Virus record (IMG/VR): IMGVR_UViG_3300030012_000631 | Location: 1 to 28,574 of that record | From: a virus | Length of the DNA stretch: 28,574 nt | Direction: 5' to 3' (one strand) | Part shown: positions 19,893-28,574 of the stretch, piece after piece | Layout: every line of letters begins with the position of its first letter | Numbering within the stretch: position 1 is the first letter of the stretch | Made by a program: the position numbers and the translations under genes | The notes under the pieces: generated by a model | Seen by the model: only the letters and a program-made list of their open reading frames with translations | The model's database searches: none | Told to the model about the DNA's origin: nothing

Positions 19893-22683
19893 CGTATGAT
19901 ACTCCACCGTTGATCCATGTTGCAGATGGGTTTTTATAAACCACGGTCTGATACTGTACTACATCTGCAAAACTTATTCCATCTATTTTTCCTATTTCTT
20001 CTATAACATCTGCAAATAAGTCTTCTTTTTCTTCAAATATTTCCTTTGCCCTAGATGGATCAAATGCTTCATCAAACTCAGGTATGTACTGAAATCTAAT
20101 ACCAGTTAATCCAGCTGTTGGTTCATTACTTAAAGACATAATGTCAGGTCTATCTTTATACCTTGCGTCAGTTATAAATGTAAAACCATCTATTCCTCTA
20201 GCTCTAAGTGTGTTGGTAATTATCTGCGCAAAGTCTACATTTTGTCTGTTTTGAAAATATATTTCTGCGCCAGGTCTAGCTCCTTCAGTTCCATCAGCAA
20301 CCACCTTTGATACAAAAACTGCATCCTGGTTGAATTTTTTGCCCATCTCAACAACTTTATCTGTCATAGCCTTGGGATTAAAATTTGTTCTTGTAACAAC
20401 CTCAAAATTCAAAGATCTTTCCAATTCACCCATAAATTCGCCATATGTGTTATTAGCTTGAAAAGCCATAACAGTATCATCATTTTTAAGAGGTGCTGTA
20501 AGTTCTGCTGACAAATCAGCTTGTTGTATGTTTGTTGGAACATTGTCAGGTCTTTCTCTAGAAATACCTATTGTTGTTCTTTCAGGTGATCCTTCCAAAG
20601 TTTTTAATTCATCTGCTGCTTTTATTTTATCAGCTTCACTTGAAGCAGAGCTATTGATAATTGATCTAAGCTCTTTTACTCTTTCAGGATTAGCTGATCC
20701 ACCATACACACTTTCAAAGTCTAATGATCCGCCTTCACCAGCTTTTGTTGTCCATCCGTTCTTAGTCCACTTTTCTTTTTCTAAAAACCAAACTACTGCC
20801 TGGAGATCATCTGCACCCATATCACCTATGTTTGGATTAAATGCTTTTATGCCACCCTCCGTATTCAATATGTTTGCAGCGTCAGAAAATACTTCTTGTC
20901 CAAAACCAAACTCAGATCCTATTTGTGGATTTTCAAAAGTACTTTTAGTTAAGTGCTTACCAGCAACAGCTTTTTCTGCTGGTGGTGGTATTCTTGGTAA
21001 TCCAGCAGCATCTCTAAGATATCTTGCCGCCCATACATCTATTGTAGCTTCATTACCAAAACCAATAAGATTTCCAGTAAAGTTAATTGTTTTAGGAGCT
21101 TTGCCAGGTTTTATTTGCCTGAACATATCAAGTAAAGCTGTAGTGGCTGCTGGACTATTATTTCCAAATAATTTACCAGCTGCATTTCTTATAAGATCAA
21201 AATCAACATTTTCATCTTTTGCCATTGCAGTAAGTCTTGTTGAACTTAAATTACCACCTTCATCGGCAATCTTTTTGTACATTTCAATTTGTTTATCAAA
21301 GTCACCACGGACAAAAGATCTTAGTACACCAACAGCATTTTCATAGTTTTGTTGTACGTTAGTCATTGCTGACGTTGCACCAATAATATCAGCAAATACA
21401 TCAGATAAACCACCAAACTCTCTTCTTAGTCTAGATCTCATTGATCTATACCAATTAGCCTGGTTAATAATATCTATTGCAGCTTGATCACCACCCTTTG
21501 CTCTTTCAAGAACAGCGTTAACATCAGTGACCATTTTGTTTACAAGATTAGATTTATGAGTTGTAACAGCTGCTGCTTTTTTATCACCCTTTAATTTGTC
21601 AAAATTTCTAACATTGGGAATATGAAAAGCATATGCTGGTTGCTGCCATCTTATATCTATTGTACCTTTTTTATCAACTTTAAATGATGGGTTTTTACTA
21701 TCAGCTGCGATATTTATTGGAAGCCATCCTTCACTTTCAGGGTATTCATTTTTTACCCTAAGAGCTTCGTCTCTAATAGTATTATATTCTTTTGTTGTCT
21801 TAGTATCTGTTTTTAACTTTGTTGTTTCTGCTCTAGACAATCTGTTAATTATATTACTAATAACACCAGCTTCAGCTTCACTTGTTGCAGCCGAACCAGC
21901 TGCTACAGTGCCGCCTTGTAAAACTCTTTTCCAAGGTATTTTTCTACCAATTCTAAATGCAGCTTCTAATAAACCACCTATGCCCATCCCCTCTAAAGAT
22001 GACTTTGCAAGTTTTACAGCTTCAGGATCATCTTCATATTTTGTAAACAAACCGACTAGCATTTCTCGTAATGCTTCTTGATCTTGTTGTTCAACACCTT
22101 CAGGGTTTGACAATAACTGACCTACTAGCGTTTGATCGTTTGCATTGAAAGCAGTAGCATCAGCTATACCGCCCCACATTAATGATCTAGTAAAAGCATT
22201 TGCATTAGTAATTAATTTAACAAAAGAAGCTGCTGGTATTGCTGTTGTGCCAAATTGAGATATAGCTTCTGTCAATGCGCCAGTAATTTGATTGTCATAT
22301 GGTTTGGAAAGATACTCATTAAATTTTACATTCAATGATTTAGGAATAAGTTCTTCTCCAAAATCTGTTATTGCCTTTACGCCGCTTTGTAAAAAATCAC
22401 TTCCCATAACTGGGTTTTGAATATCAAAGCCAATTTTATTAAGACCAGCTGTTACAATATCAACTGGCGCACCAACAATTGTTGCCAGGTTCATAGGTAG
22501 TTCTGTCATACCTTTTACCGCACCTTTTACAGTAGCTCGACCCATTGTACCTGGTATTGTTTCTTTATCATCAACAACTGGCTCTACTTTTTCTTTAGGC
22601 TTATTGACAACACCTATATTAAAAAAAGCAGCTGTGTCTGCTGCTTCATAATCATTTTCTATTTGGTCTAAATAACTTGTCAT
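19864..22683 (-). CDS. Large internal virion protein with embedded putative enzymatic domain
   Basis: This 939-aa protein lies between the gp15-like and 1068-aa genes, in T7 gene 16 territory. Residues 50-180 and 235-280 contain Gly/Ala-rich amphipathic or membrane-active segments. Residues about 340-570 look like a discrete domain: NWYRSMR near 410-416, ATSAMTNVQQNYENA (436-450), KTINFTGNLIG and TIDVWAARYL (531-556), a pattern reminiscent of DUF7178-type phage proteins. The C-terminal third is mixed alpha/beta. It is probably ejected with DNA; the embedded domain may act in the cell. Its function is unproven. Confidence 0.72.
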   Translation of the reverse strand: MTSYLDQIENDYEAADTAAFFNIGVVNKPKEKVEPVVDDKETIPGTMGRATVKGAVKGMTELPMNLATIVGAPVDIVTAGLNKIGFDIQNPVMGSDFLQSGVKAITDFGEELIPKSLNVKFNEYLSKPYDNQITGALTEAISQFGTTAIPAASFVKLITNANAFTRSLMWGGIADATAFNANDQTLVGQLLSNPEGVEQQDQEALREMLVGLFTKYEDDPEAVKLAKSSLEGMGIGGLLEAAFRIGRKIPWKRVLQGGTVAAGSAATSEAEAGVISNIINRLSRAETTKLKTDTKTTKEYNTIRDEALRVKNEYPESEGWLPINIAADSKNPSFKVDKKGTIDIRWQQPAYAFHIPNVRNFDKLKGDKKAAAVTTHKSNLVNKMVTDVNAVLERAKGGDQAAIDIINQANWYRSMRSRLRREFGGLSDVFADIIGATSAMTNVQQNYENAVGVLRSFVRGDFDKQIEMYKKIADEGGNLSSTRLTAMAKDENVDFDLIRNAAGKLFGNNSPAATTALLDMFRQIKPGKAPKTINFTGNLIGFGNEATIDVWAARYLRDAAGLPRIPPPAEKAVAGKHLTKSTFENPQIGSEFGFGQEVFSDAANILNTEGGIKAFNPNIGDMGADDLQAVVWFLEKEKWTKNGWTTKAGEGGSLDFESVYGGSANPERVKELRSIINSSASSEADKIKAADELKTLEGSPERTTIGISRERPDNVPTNIQQADLSAELTAPLKNDDTVMAFQANNTYGEFMGELERSLNFEVVTRTNFNPKAMTDKVVEMGKKFNQDAVFVSKVVADGTEGARPGAEIYFQNRQNVDFAQIITNTLRARGIDGFTFITDARYKDRPDIMSLSNEPTAGLTGIRFQYIPEFDEAFDPSRAKEIFEEKEDLFADVIEEIGKIDGISFADVVQYQTVVYKNPSATWINGGVSYDEYFGTATR

Positions 22684-24308
22684 TGTATTTCATCAATCCT
22701 AAATTTTTGATATGCCATAAGTTCTCTTCTTAAATTTTTAACTAATGGATCAGTTGCTTTAAACTTTGTTGGATTATTTTCTATGAATTTTTTAATTGAT
22801 GCGATTGGTTTATTTGAGTCATATTCAAACCCATATGTACCTTTTACTGAATCAAAAAATTCAATTGCTGATTGTTTCATAATTTTACGAAACTCTAATT
22901 CTTTTTTACCATAAATATCTTGTGCTTTGTTAATAGTTTTTGCGTATGTAATATTTTTAGTTTCTAGCTTCCATTCAAATAATAAGTTTTGTGCATCATC
23001 AAACATAAGCTGGAGAGACTTACCAGCTGCACCAGTGGTATCTGCATTTTCGTTATAACTTAATTTATTTTTGAAAAATTGTTTTGCATCTCTAAAACCA
23101 TCATCTAATTCTTTTTGAGCAGCTGATAAAAAACCTTTGTAGTCTGTATCGTTAAGTCCTGAAGAATTATTTTCAACAAGTGTAGCTGTTAAAGTATTAT
23201 TTCTATCTGCTGCTTTAAGTAACTCAATTACTGATCTATCTGATTTTTGGTTGCCCTTTGTTTCAGGCTGCCTTATTCCTAAAAATAATTCTGTTTCTCT
23301 TATTTTACTTGTAGAAGGGTAATATTTTCTTGATAGAAGTATTTGATGATTTTTCTTTGCTTCTTCTACTTGTTTTGAATCACTCAAATCAATATTTATA
23401 ACCTTTGCATAAAGACTATTATTTATACCTTCTAATTCTTTTTCTTTATCTTCTTTTTGTTGTTCACGATCTTTGTCAAACTCTTCAGCTGCTTTCAGTA
23501 TTCTGTCACGGAGTTTTGTTTTATCACCAATAAGATTTATAGCATTGTTCAAAACGACATTATCACTTTTGCCGTCAACTATTTCCATAGCCACAGCCAT
23601 AGCACTAGGTGACTTTTTCATTTCTTTTAAAACTAAACCATCCACTAGCATTTCAGCAGATTTATCAAAAGCTGTAGTGTATTCTTTTGAGCTGTAGCTG
23701 CCACCAGTGAGAGCTTTAGTTAATATACCTGGATTATTAATATTAGTAGAAAAAACTTTTTGAAAGTTTTCATTAGCTGTTCCAAAATTATCTGCATTTA
23801 TGATTGCATTTACAGCTTCATCAGTGTTGCTAGATATGGTTGCTTTGTTTACCTCAATAATTCTAGAATTGTTTTTTTTCACATAATCAATGATTGCAGA
23901 ACTATAGACCTCTTGCCCTACAGACATAAATCTAGATTGTGATTTTTTAGAACTTAGAAAGGGTTTACCAGTTGCTGGATTAATTTTAAGACCCATTTGA
24001 TACTGTTTAAGTATCTGTTTCATTTTACCCTTGGCTTCTCTTTCAGCCTGAATAGGATTTTGACTTACTAATGCATTTGACTTTTCTTGCTCAAACTCCG
24101 CAATTATAGCTTTTTTTGCTGTGTCAACTTCAGTATCAGCTTCTATTTCGAGTTTTCTCATATAGATATCAGTAAAGGCATCACCTACGTCACTTATAGC
24201 ACTTCCTACAGCTGCTGCTGCATTTGGATTTATACTAGCTGTGATGCGCTGTCCGCCACCACCACGAATACCGAAGCCAGTTTGTTGTTTATATGTAGGA
24301 ACTTTCAT
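22680..24308 (-). CDS. Internal virion protein, gp15-like position
   Basis: The 542-aa protein begins MKVPTYKQQTGFGIRGGGG and then an Ala-rich helix (AAAAVGSAISDVGDAFTDI, residues 31-49). Long charged helices with coiled-coil character run through most of the protein (Lys/Glu-rich around 265-300). This layout is typical of phage internal virion or ejection proteins that form the helical tube for DNA entry. Its order after the gp14-like gene matches T7. The preceding stop codon directly abuts its ATG. Sequence identity to T7 gp15 is not visible, so the name is positional. Confidence 0.72.
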   Translation of the reverse strand: MKVPTYKQQTGFGIRGGGGQRITASINPNAAAAVGSAISDVGDAFTDIYMRKLEIEADTEVDTAKKAIIAEFEQEKSNALVSQNPIQAEREAKGKMKQILKQYQMGLKINPATGKPFLSSKKSQSRFMSVGQEVYSSAIIDYVKKNNSRIIEVNKATISSNTDEAVNAIINADNFGTANENFQKVFSTNINNPGILTKALTGGSYSSKEYTTAFDKSAEMLVDGLVLKEMKKSPSAMAVAMEIVDGKSDNVVLNNAINLIGDKTKLRDRILKAAEEFDKDREQQKEDKEKELEGINNSLYAKVINIDLSDSKQVEEAKKNHQILLSRKYYPSTSKIRETELFLGIRQPETKGNQKSDRSVIELLKAADRNNTLTATLVENNSSGLNDTDYKGFLSAAQKELDDGFRDAKQFFKNKLSYNENADTTGAAGKSLQLMFDDAQNLLFEWKLETKNITYAKTINKAQDIYGKKELEFRKIMKQSAIEFFDSVKGTYGFEYDSNKPIASIKKFIENNPTKFKATDPLVKNLRRELMAYQKFRIDEIQ

Positions 24309-24746
24309 TTAACTTAAACCATATATAGTTGTAGCTGCTTTTCCGATAGCTCTTATCTTCATTGCTTTTGCTTGTGATCTTGCTTCAAAGTATGCAATTT
24401 CACCTCTTAGTCTTTCGTTCACTGCATTTTCTCTAAAATCACTTGCTGTAGCAGCAGCCTGGCGTCTTTGATTTTCGTTATCTATTTCAAAGTTCAAAGC
24501 ATTAGCAAGTAAAACATCAAGAGCTGATCCAGTTATAGCCACATTGTTTTTACGCATTGCCATAGCTGACGCATCATTTAATCCTCTAAAATCATTTCTA
24601 AATTTTACAGCATTCCTAGATGCATCAAACAAAGCCATTTCTGCCTTTTGTTCTGATGATTCTGCGTTTCTATCTGCTACTGCTTTATTAAATCGTCCAG
24701 CTTTTTTAACACCACTAGCGCCAACAAAATCACCAATAAATCCCAT
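24309..24746 (-). CDS. Internal virion protein, gp14-like
   Basis: The 145-aa protein begins MGFIGDFVGASGVKKAGRFNK, then an all-helical, Ala-rich body (RNAVKFRNDFRGLNDASAMAMRKNNV, blocks at 47-72, and NENQRRQAAATASDFRENAV, 93-112). This is typical of T7 gp14-type core proteins, which form the outer-membrane channel during ejection. Its place between the gp13-position GNAT gene and the gp15-like gene supports this. It overlaps the GNAT gene by one base. Confidence 0.75.
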   Translation of the reverse strand: MGFIGDFVGASGVKKAGRFNKAVADRNAESSEQKAEMALFDASRNAVKFRNDFRGLNDASAMAMRKNNVAITGSALDVLLANALNFEIDNENQRRQAAATASDFRENAVNERLRGEIAYFEARSQAKAMKIRAIGKAATTIYGLS

Positions 24747-25186
24747 TATATCACCCTACTAAATAAAATATGATCTCTACCGTCAGGACTATACTTCCTA
24801 ACAACACCTTCGACTTGCATACCTAAAACTTTGATCCATCTTTGTGCGTCTTCCCAATCATGTCTTACATATGCCTGAACTCTATGAAAACTATTAAGAT
24901 TCATAAGTTCAATTAAATATTTTTTTACAGTTTTTGTAACCTTTGTAGGATGATCAAAAATCATACTAGTTCCAAGAAACCAGGCATCTCCTACACCATC
25001 CCATATTGGATAGATACCGCCGCAAGCAATTATTTTGCCATCTTGAACGCCAGTAAAAGCAAGATTTTTTACAACCATATTTTCAACAAATTGTGATACC
25101 TCAATTGGAGGTCTAATCTTTTCATCATTTACTGAACCACCCAATATTTCTTTTGCGTGGTCAGATTTAAAATCAACTATAATCAT
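24746..25186 (-). CDS. GNAT-fold protein in the T7 gp13 position
   Basis: The 146-aa protein has a GNAT acetyltransferase pattern: a central strand (KIIACGGIYPIWDGVGDAWFLGTSM), a TKVTKTVKKYLIELMNL helix at the cofactor-binding place, then FHRVQAYVRHDWEDAQRWIKVLGMQVEGVVRKYSPDG (86-135 in blocks), the usual beta5-helix-beta6 end. T7 gp13 and its relatives are GNAT-like. The canonical RxGxG/A cofactor loop is weak, so enzymatic activity is uncertain. It may be a structural or assembly factor. It overlaps the gp12-like gene by ATGA. Confidence 0.75.
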   Translation of the reverse strand: MIIVDFKSDHAKEILGGSVNDEKIRPPIEVSQFVENMVVKNLAFTGVQDGKIIACGGIYPIWDGVGDAWFLGTSMIFDHPTKVTKTVKKYLIELMNLNSFHRVQAYVRHDWEDAQRWIKVLGMQVEGVVRKYSPDGRDHILFSRVI

Positions 25187-27444
25187 TTATCAAAAACAGA
25201 TACCGTTGGGAATATAGCTAGTATTGTCATTGGTAATGGCTGGTCTTGCTGAATAACAATCGTTGCATCATCATCGTACCCACCTCTAAATTCTACAGTT
25301 TTATCTCCAGTAAATAATGGTGTTGCAGTATCCATTGCATCTCCTGAATCTCTAAATGGTACAACGTCTAATTCACTGGTGGATGTACCAACCTTTAATC
25401 CTACTGATCTAAATAGTCTTACTGTAACTTCTGATATTCTTTTGACTTTGCCCTGGGAACTACCCAAAGAACTGCCACCGTCAACTCTTAGTGTTTCTAC
25501 CTTACTTGTAAAAGGCAAACCAATGTGTGCTTTTGTAACAGAACGCTGGAGCGTAACAGCGCCTGAACTTACAGTGACGTTTGGATGAACTGATCCATCT
25601 GCTAATACTGAAACAGTTTGACCTTCTAAATGGTCTAGACCTGATATAGTTGTTGCAGCGCTGCCTGAATATGTTAGTCCACTATCAACAAAGTATGCAT
25701 CTGTAATATCAGAGCCAAAATCAAATCCTGACATTCTTTCAACATATCTTTTTGTTGCTCCACCTATTGTCCTTTTTACAATTAAATAAACTTCATCTTC
25801 ATCTAGATCACCAGGTATAACCGCCACTGATTCAACAACAGCATTCCCTGATCCAAATGCACCACCTATGATATGTCTATGCCAAGCAACAACTTGCTCT
25901 TCTCTTCTATATGTCATGCATGATAGGACGCCGTCTGATCTCACCGTCCATGCAACGCTGTCAGGCTCTTGCTGATAAGCGAAGGCTGTGATACCGCCCT
26001 CTGTTATATGTTCAGCTAAAATAGTCATGTCAGGCGCTACATAACTATCTGATTCATTACTAAAAATTAATTCACGCAGTTTTCTTTTTGCACGCTGTAA
26101 AAACAATGTAGCATTACCAACTTGCATTGGCTGGATATCTGCTGATCCATATGTTGTTTGTTGTTTGATCTGCGTGTTGTTTGGCTTCAATGGTTCGTCA
26201 AAACCTGACGCTCTAACAATAAATTCACCACCACTAGTGCCAACTATGAGCTGCCGTCCTGATGCCAAGTATCTAATAACATTTACTTCATTAGATCCTA
26301 TCGTATAAACCAAACCGTCATCATCATTTGTGCCACGCTCAAAGTTTTCAAAATCACCGCTTTGAGAAAAGAATATTGTTTGCGGCTGATTGGCTGTTCC
26401 AGCGAATACAAGTCGCTGCTCATAAAATGCCACCGCTGCTGGAAAACCAGTTGTTTCTGAAAATGCACCTAATGAAAAATTACTATCTGCAATCAGTTCG
26501 CCAGTAATAGTGCAACTATTAGCACCTTCATTTGCCAGGTCAATGCCAGGAGCTAATGTTATAACAGTATCAGTTACATCAACTATTAATTTACCTGATC
26601 CATTATTGCTTGATGTGCCGCTTATGGTAATCTTCATACCATTTTCAAAACCTTGGGTAATAAAATTACCAGCACTATCTTCTATTCTATCATTATGCTC
26701 TAAACCAGTGCTGTCAGGATCTCCTTCATGAAATGATAGCGTAGCTGCATATGAAGGCATTAACTCTGATCTGCCATCTTCTAGCTCTTGTACCGTTGCT
26801 GTAACGGATGTGGCGCTACTAAAGTTAGTTATTTTAGCAAAACCTTTATGCAGCTTCACAAGGCGTCCTACGTCCGTAGAAACAAATGTACTTGCACTAG
26901 CGGTTATTGTTACACTACCAGTTCTACCATTAGCTGTTAATGTTGTTGTTGTTAGATTTTGATCTAACATTGCGCCACGCTGTAGATCTACTTCTGTTAC
27001 CGTCCACGCTGTATGAGCCGTCCTAGTAATCTTTCTAGGTGCATGACTTGGATGAGCTATGTACATAACGTCAGCTGTTTGAGCAAACTTAATCTGATCT
27101 AACTGCGCCGTGGTATAAGGTGTTGCAAATTCTACTGGACTACCGCCTGAAACAACAATACCACCATCTTTATAAACTCTAAAATATTGATTACCAAATT
27201 CTAATATATAGGCTTGTTCAACATTAAATTGAAAAGGTATTAGTCTTGTTTTTGCAGAGCTTGTTTTGACCTCTCTTATAAATTTAGTACCTGGTCTTCT
27301 ACCTAAACCGCCATGCGGCTGCACTAAAAAATTTTCTATTAGTTGTGCTGCGTTATCATATCGTCCTAGATCAGTTCTACCAGTTAACCTGGGTGTAATC
27401 TCACCTGACGTAAAATTTTGTTTTGCAGCTGTAATCTTTGCCAT
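25183..27444 (-). CDS. Tail tubular protein B (gp12-like)
   Basis: The 753-aa protein begins with the typical gp12/stabilisation-protein opening: KQNFTSGEITPRLTGRTDL, NAAQLIENFLVQPHGGLGRRPGTKFI. The body is beta-rich with RLIPFQFNVEQAYILEFGN and VAFYEQRLVFAGTANQPQTIFFSQSGDFENF (blocks near 70-90 and 335-365), all hallmark segments. It forms the nozzle of the short tail. The length is close to the family norm of 700-850. Its start overlaps the gp11-like stop (TAATG). Confidence 0.9.
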   Translation of the reverse strand: MAKITAAKQNFTSGEITPRLTGRTDLGRYDNAAQLIENFLVQPHGGLGRRPGTKFIREVKTSSAKTRLIPFQFNVEQAYILEFGNQYFRVYKDGGIVVSGGSPVEFATPYTTAQLDQIKFAQTADVMYIAHPSHAPRKITRTAHTAWTVTEVDLQRGAMLDQNLTTTTLTANGRTGSVTITASASTFVSTDVGRLVKLHKGFAKITNFSSATSVTATVQELEDGRSELMPSYAATLSFHEGDPDSTGLEHNDRIEDSAGNFITQGFENGMKITISGTSSNNGSGKLIVDVTDTVITLAPGIDLANEGANSCTITGELIADSNFSLGAFSETTGFPAAVAFYEQRLVFAGTANQPQTIFFSQSGDFENFERGTNDDDGLVYTIGSNEVNVIRYLASGRQLIVGTSGGEFIVRASGFDEPLKPNNTQIKQQTTYGSADIQPMQVGNATLFLQRAKRKLRELIFSNESDSYVAPDMTILAEHITEGGITAFAYQQEPDSVAWTVRSDGVLSCMTYRREEQVVAWHRHIIGGAFGSGNAVVESVAVIPGDLDEDEVYLIVKRTIGGATKRYVERMSGFDFGSDITDAYFVDSGLTYSGSAATTISGLDHLEGQTVSVLADGSVHPNVTVSSGAVTLQRSVTKAHIGLPFTSKVETLRVDGGSSLGSSQGKVKRISEVTVRLFRSVGLKVGTSTSELDVVPFRDSGDAMDTATPLFTGDKTVEFRGGYDDDATIVIQQDQPLPMTILAIFPTVSVFDK

Positions 27445-28034
27445 TACAACCTCGATGCAAGGAAGACATTACTTTCTGCTACTGTCAGACTTGATTCGTT
27501 ATTCATTGTTGCTGGTGTACCTTCATTGGCATCAACAAACCTAGCTTCAACAAGTTTAGCTTTATACATTGTGTTGAGTTGAACCATGAGATTTGCGCTA
27601 TTCACCAAAGCATAACAAATATCTGCTGCAAGTTTAGCTGATATAGCTTCTATTAACAATTGATCATATTCATTTGGATCTTCAACTCTTGCTACATACA
27701 GCATTTTTATTTCTGTTGCATTAGCTAAAATCTTACGTCCTTCAACTTTATAAACTAAATCTTGATCTTGGAGTTGTAGTACACGCAAACAAAACGGATC
27801 TGTTGGAAGGGTAAATTGATTGGAAAAATCAAAGTTTGGTGTTTCTGATTCAGGAGATAGTGTGACTCGTCTTAGAAGACAATTCCAAGGATGAGATCTA
27901 AATGTTGCATCTCTTACAAAACTATATCTTTGATTACAAATCCTAGCAGCTTTACTATCTTCAGTGAGATCTAGAATATTAGATGCACCAATTAAGTTCA
28001 AAGCTGAATTACATATATCTACAACACTAGCCAT
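27444..28034 (-). CDS. Tail tubular protein A (gp11-like)
   Basis: The 196-aa protein has the gp11 opening VDICNSALNLIGASNILDL, then SKAARICNQRYSFVRDATFRSHPWN (blocks at 26-50) and LPTDPFCLRVLQLQ. It forms the adaptor ring joining portal and tail. The length matches the family. It is directly downstream of an intrinsic terminator with only about 12 bases between the U-tract and the ATG; its AAGG ribosome binding site lies there. It therefore depends on read-through from the head genes. Confidence 0.88.
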   Translation of the reverse strand: MASVVDICNSALNLIGASNILDLTEDSKAARICNQRYSFVRDATFRSHPWNCLLRRVTLSPESETPNFDFSNQFTLPTDPFCLRVLQLQDQDLVYKVEGRKILANATEIKMLYVARVEDPNEYDQLLIEAISAKLAADICYALVNSANLMVQLNTMYKAKLVEARFVDANEGTPATMNNESSLTVAESNVFLASRL

Positions 28035-28047
28035 AATAAACCTTTTG

Positions 28048-28074
28048 AAAAAAAGGGGCAGCGTTAACTGCCCC
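28048..28074 (-). terminator. Intrinsic terminator after the head protein gene
   Basis: On the minus strand GGGGCAG and CTGCCCC form a perfect 7-bp, GC-rich stem around TTAACG, followed by seven U residues. It lies right after the stop of the 153-aa head protein, and before the gp11-like gene with no promoter space. It probably lowers tail gene expression relative to head genes. Confidence 0.85.
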
Positions 28075-28082
28075 CTTGTTAA

Positions 28083-28544
28083 TTAATCTAATGCATAGAG
28101 CATAGTTAATTCGATAGTACCAGTTGCAGCTGCACCAGCTAGTGTAACTGTTACTGGGTAACCATCCTGATTAGCATCAATCTCAATACCTGATCCTAAT
28201 GCTAATGTAGCCGCTACATCAGCTTTACCAGCTGAAGCAGACGAAGCTGCTGCCTTAAATTCATCAGCATCTAAAGCAACTGCTGTACCAGCTGCATTTG
28301 TGTATGCGCCGTGACCAACTGCTAAAGTTGTGCTTGAACCTAATGCATCATGAGCAAGAGAACCACTTATGATTCTTGCACCGTCAGGAAGGATAAACAT
28401 TTCAATGACATCACCAGCTGAAAGTGATGATGCTTCAAAAACGCCGTGAGCAATACGAACTCTGCCACCTAATTCGTTAGCTTTGTTCTTAACGGAAGGA
28501 ACTGCTCTAGCGTTAGTTCTTTGAGTAGAAAATACTGTAGCCAT
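28083..28544 (-). CDS. Head decoration or minor structural protein
   Basis: The 153-aa protein begins MATVFSTQRTNARAVPSVKN and is Ala/Gly/Ser-rich and beta-like, with GGRVRIAHGVFEASSLSAGDVIEMFILPDGARIISG (blocks at 26-61), then a GTIELTMLYALD end. Proteins of this pattern in marine phages are virion structural proteins lying between the capsid and tail genes. It is more GC-rich in codons than its neighbours, as expected for a highly expressed gene, and has a strong ribosome binding site (AGGGAGAG). The strong terminator behind it fits high-level expression. Decoration versus minor head role cannot be decided here. Confidence 0.7.
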   Translation of the reverse strand: MATVFSTQRTNARAVPSVKNKANELGGRVRIAHGVFEASSLSAGDVIEMFILPDGARIISGSLAHDALGSSTTLAVGHGAYTNAAGTAVALDADEFKAAASSASAGKADVAATLALGSGIEIDANQDGYPVTVTLAGAAATGTIELTMLYALD

Positions 28545-28574
28545 TTATCTCTCCCTTACTCTGAACACTTGATT

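Noticed and set aside
20528-21346. 272-codon open frame on the plus strand
   Set aside because: It is antisense to the 939-aa ejection protein, has no ribosome binding site and shows the Ser/Leu/Phe-rich composition of a shadow frame.

Overview
The window is phage DNA: an AT-rich (about one third G+C by eye), tightly packed genome of a temperate podovirus. Tail, ejection and fibre genes follow the order of T7 genes 11 to 17. They are joined to a lambda-style lysogeny module: divergent cro/cI-like regulators, a tyrosine integrase and an attP. DUF6362-like and DUF6378-like genes, a GTA-type holin and tail proteins of kinds common in marine phages suggest an alphaproteobacterial, probably marine, host. 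The host is an inference. Terminase, portal, capsid and replication genes must lie outside the window.

Layout. (1) 1-2355, minus strand: an early operon starting with a Cro-like gene, then a VRR-NUC nuclease, an NrdR-type zinc ribbon, DUF6378-like and DUF6362-like genes, three unrecognised genes and a zinc-finger ORF cut by the window edge. (2) 2356-2461: the cro/cI switch, with operators and two promoters. (3) 2462-5697, plus strand: a CI-like repressor, then a recombination operon (PD-(D/E)XK exonuclease, tiny membrane protein, conserved phage protein, candidate annealing protein, unknown protein, excisionase-like HTH). (4) 5694-7144, minus strand: integrase preceded by an unknown 100-aa gene, converging on region 3 through a hairpin that holds both stop codons. 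(5) 7145-7464: integrase promoter and operator and an intact attP, whose core is the 3' half of a tRNA-Asp(GUC) gene flanked by paired arm-type repeats.

(6) 7465-28544, minus strand, transcribed from right to left: head or decoration protein, gp11-like and gp12-like tail tube proteins, a gp13-position GNAT protein, gp14-, gp15- and gp16-like ejection proteins, a T7-type fibre, and a cassette of small tail-tip proteins (C1q-like, a second beta-rich family, and one with an inserted cupredoxin-like domain). After these come a lysis cassette (four membrane proteins and an M15 peptidase) and five further very small, mostly basic proteins running up to attP. Two intrinsic terminators interrupt this late operon just ahead of ribosome binding sites.

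How it works together. The repressor probably acts at related 19-21 bp operators in the cro/cI region, ahead of the recombination operon and ahead of the integrase operon. One regulator would then control lytic entry, recombination and integration. Because attP is whole and has phage genes on both sides, this is the unintegrated form of the genome, not a prophage junction. Nearly every gene overlaps its neighbour by ATGA or TAATG, so translational coupling is general.
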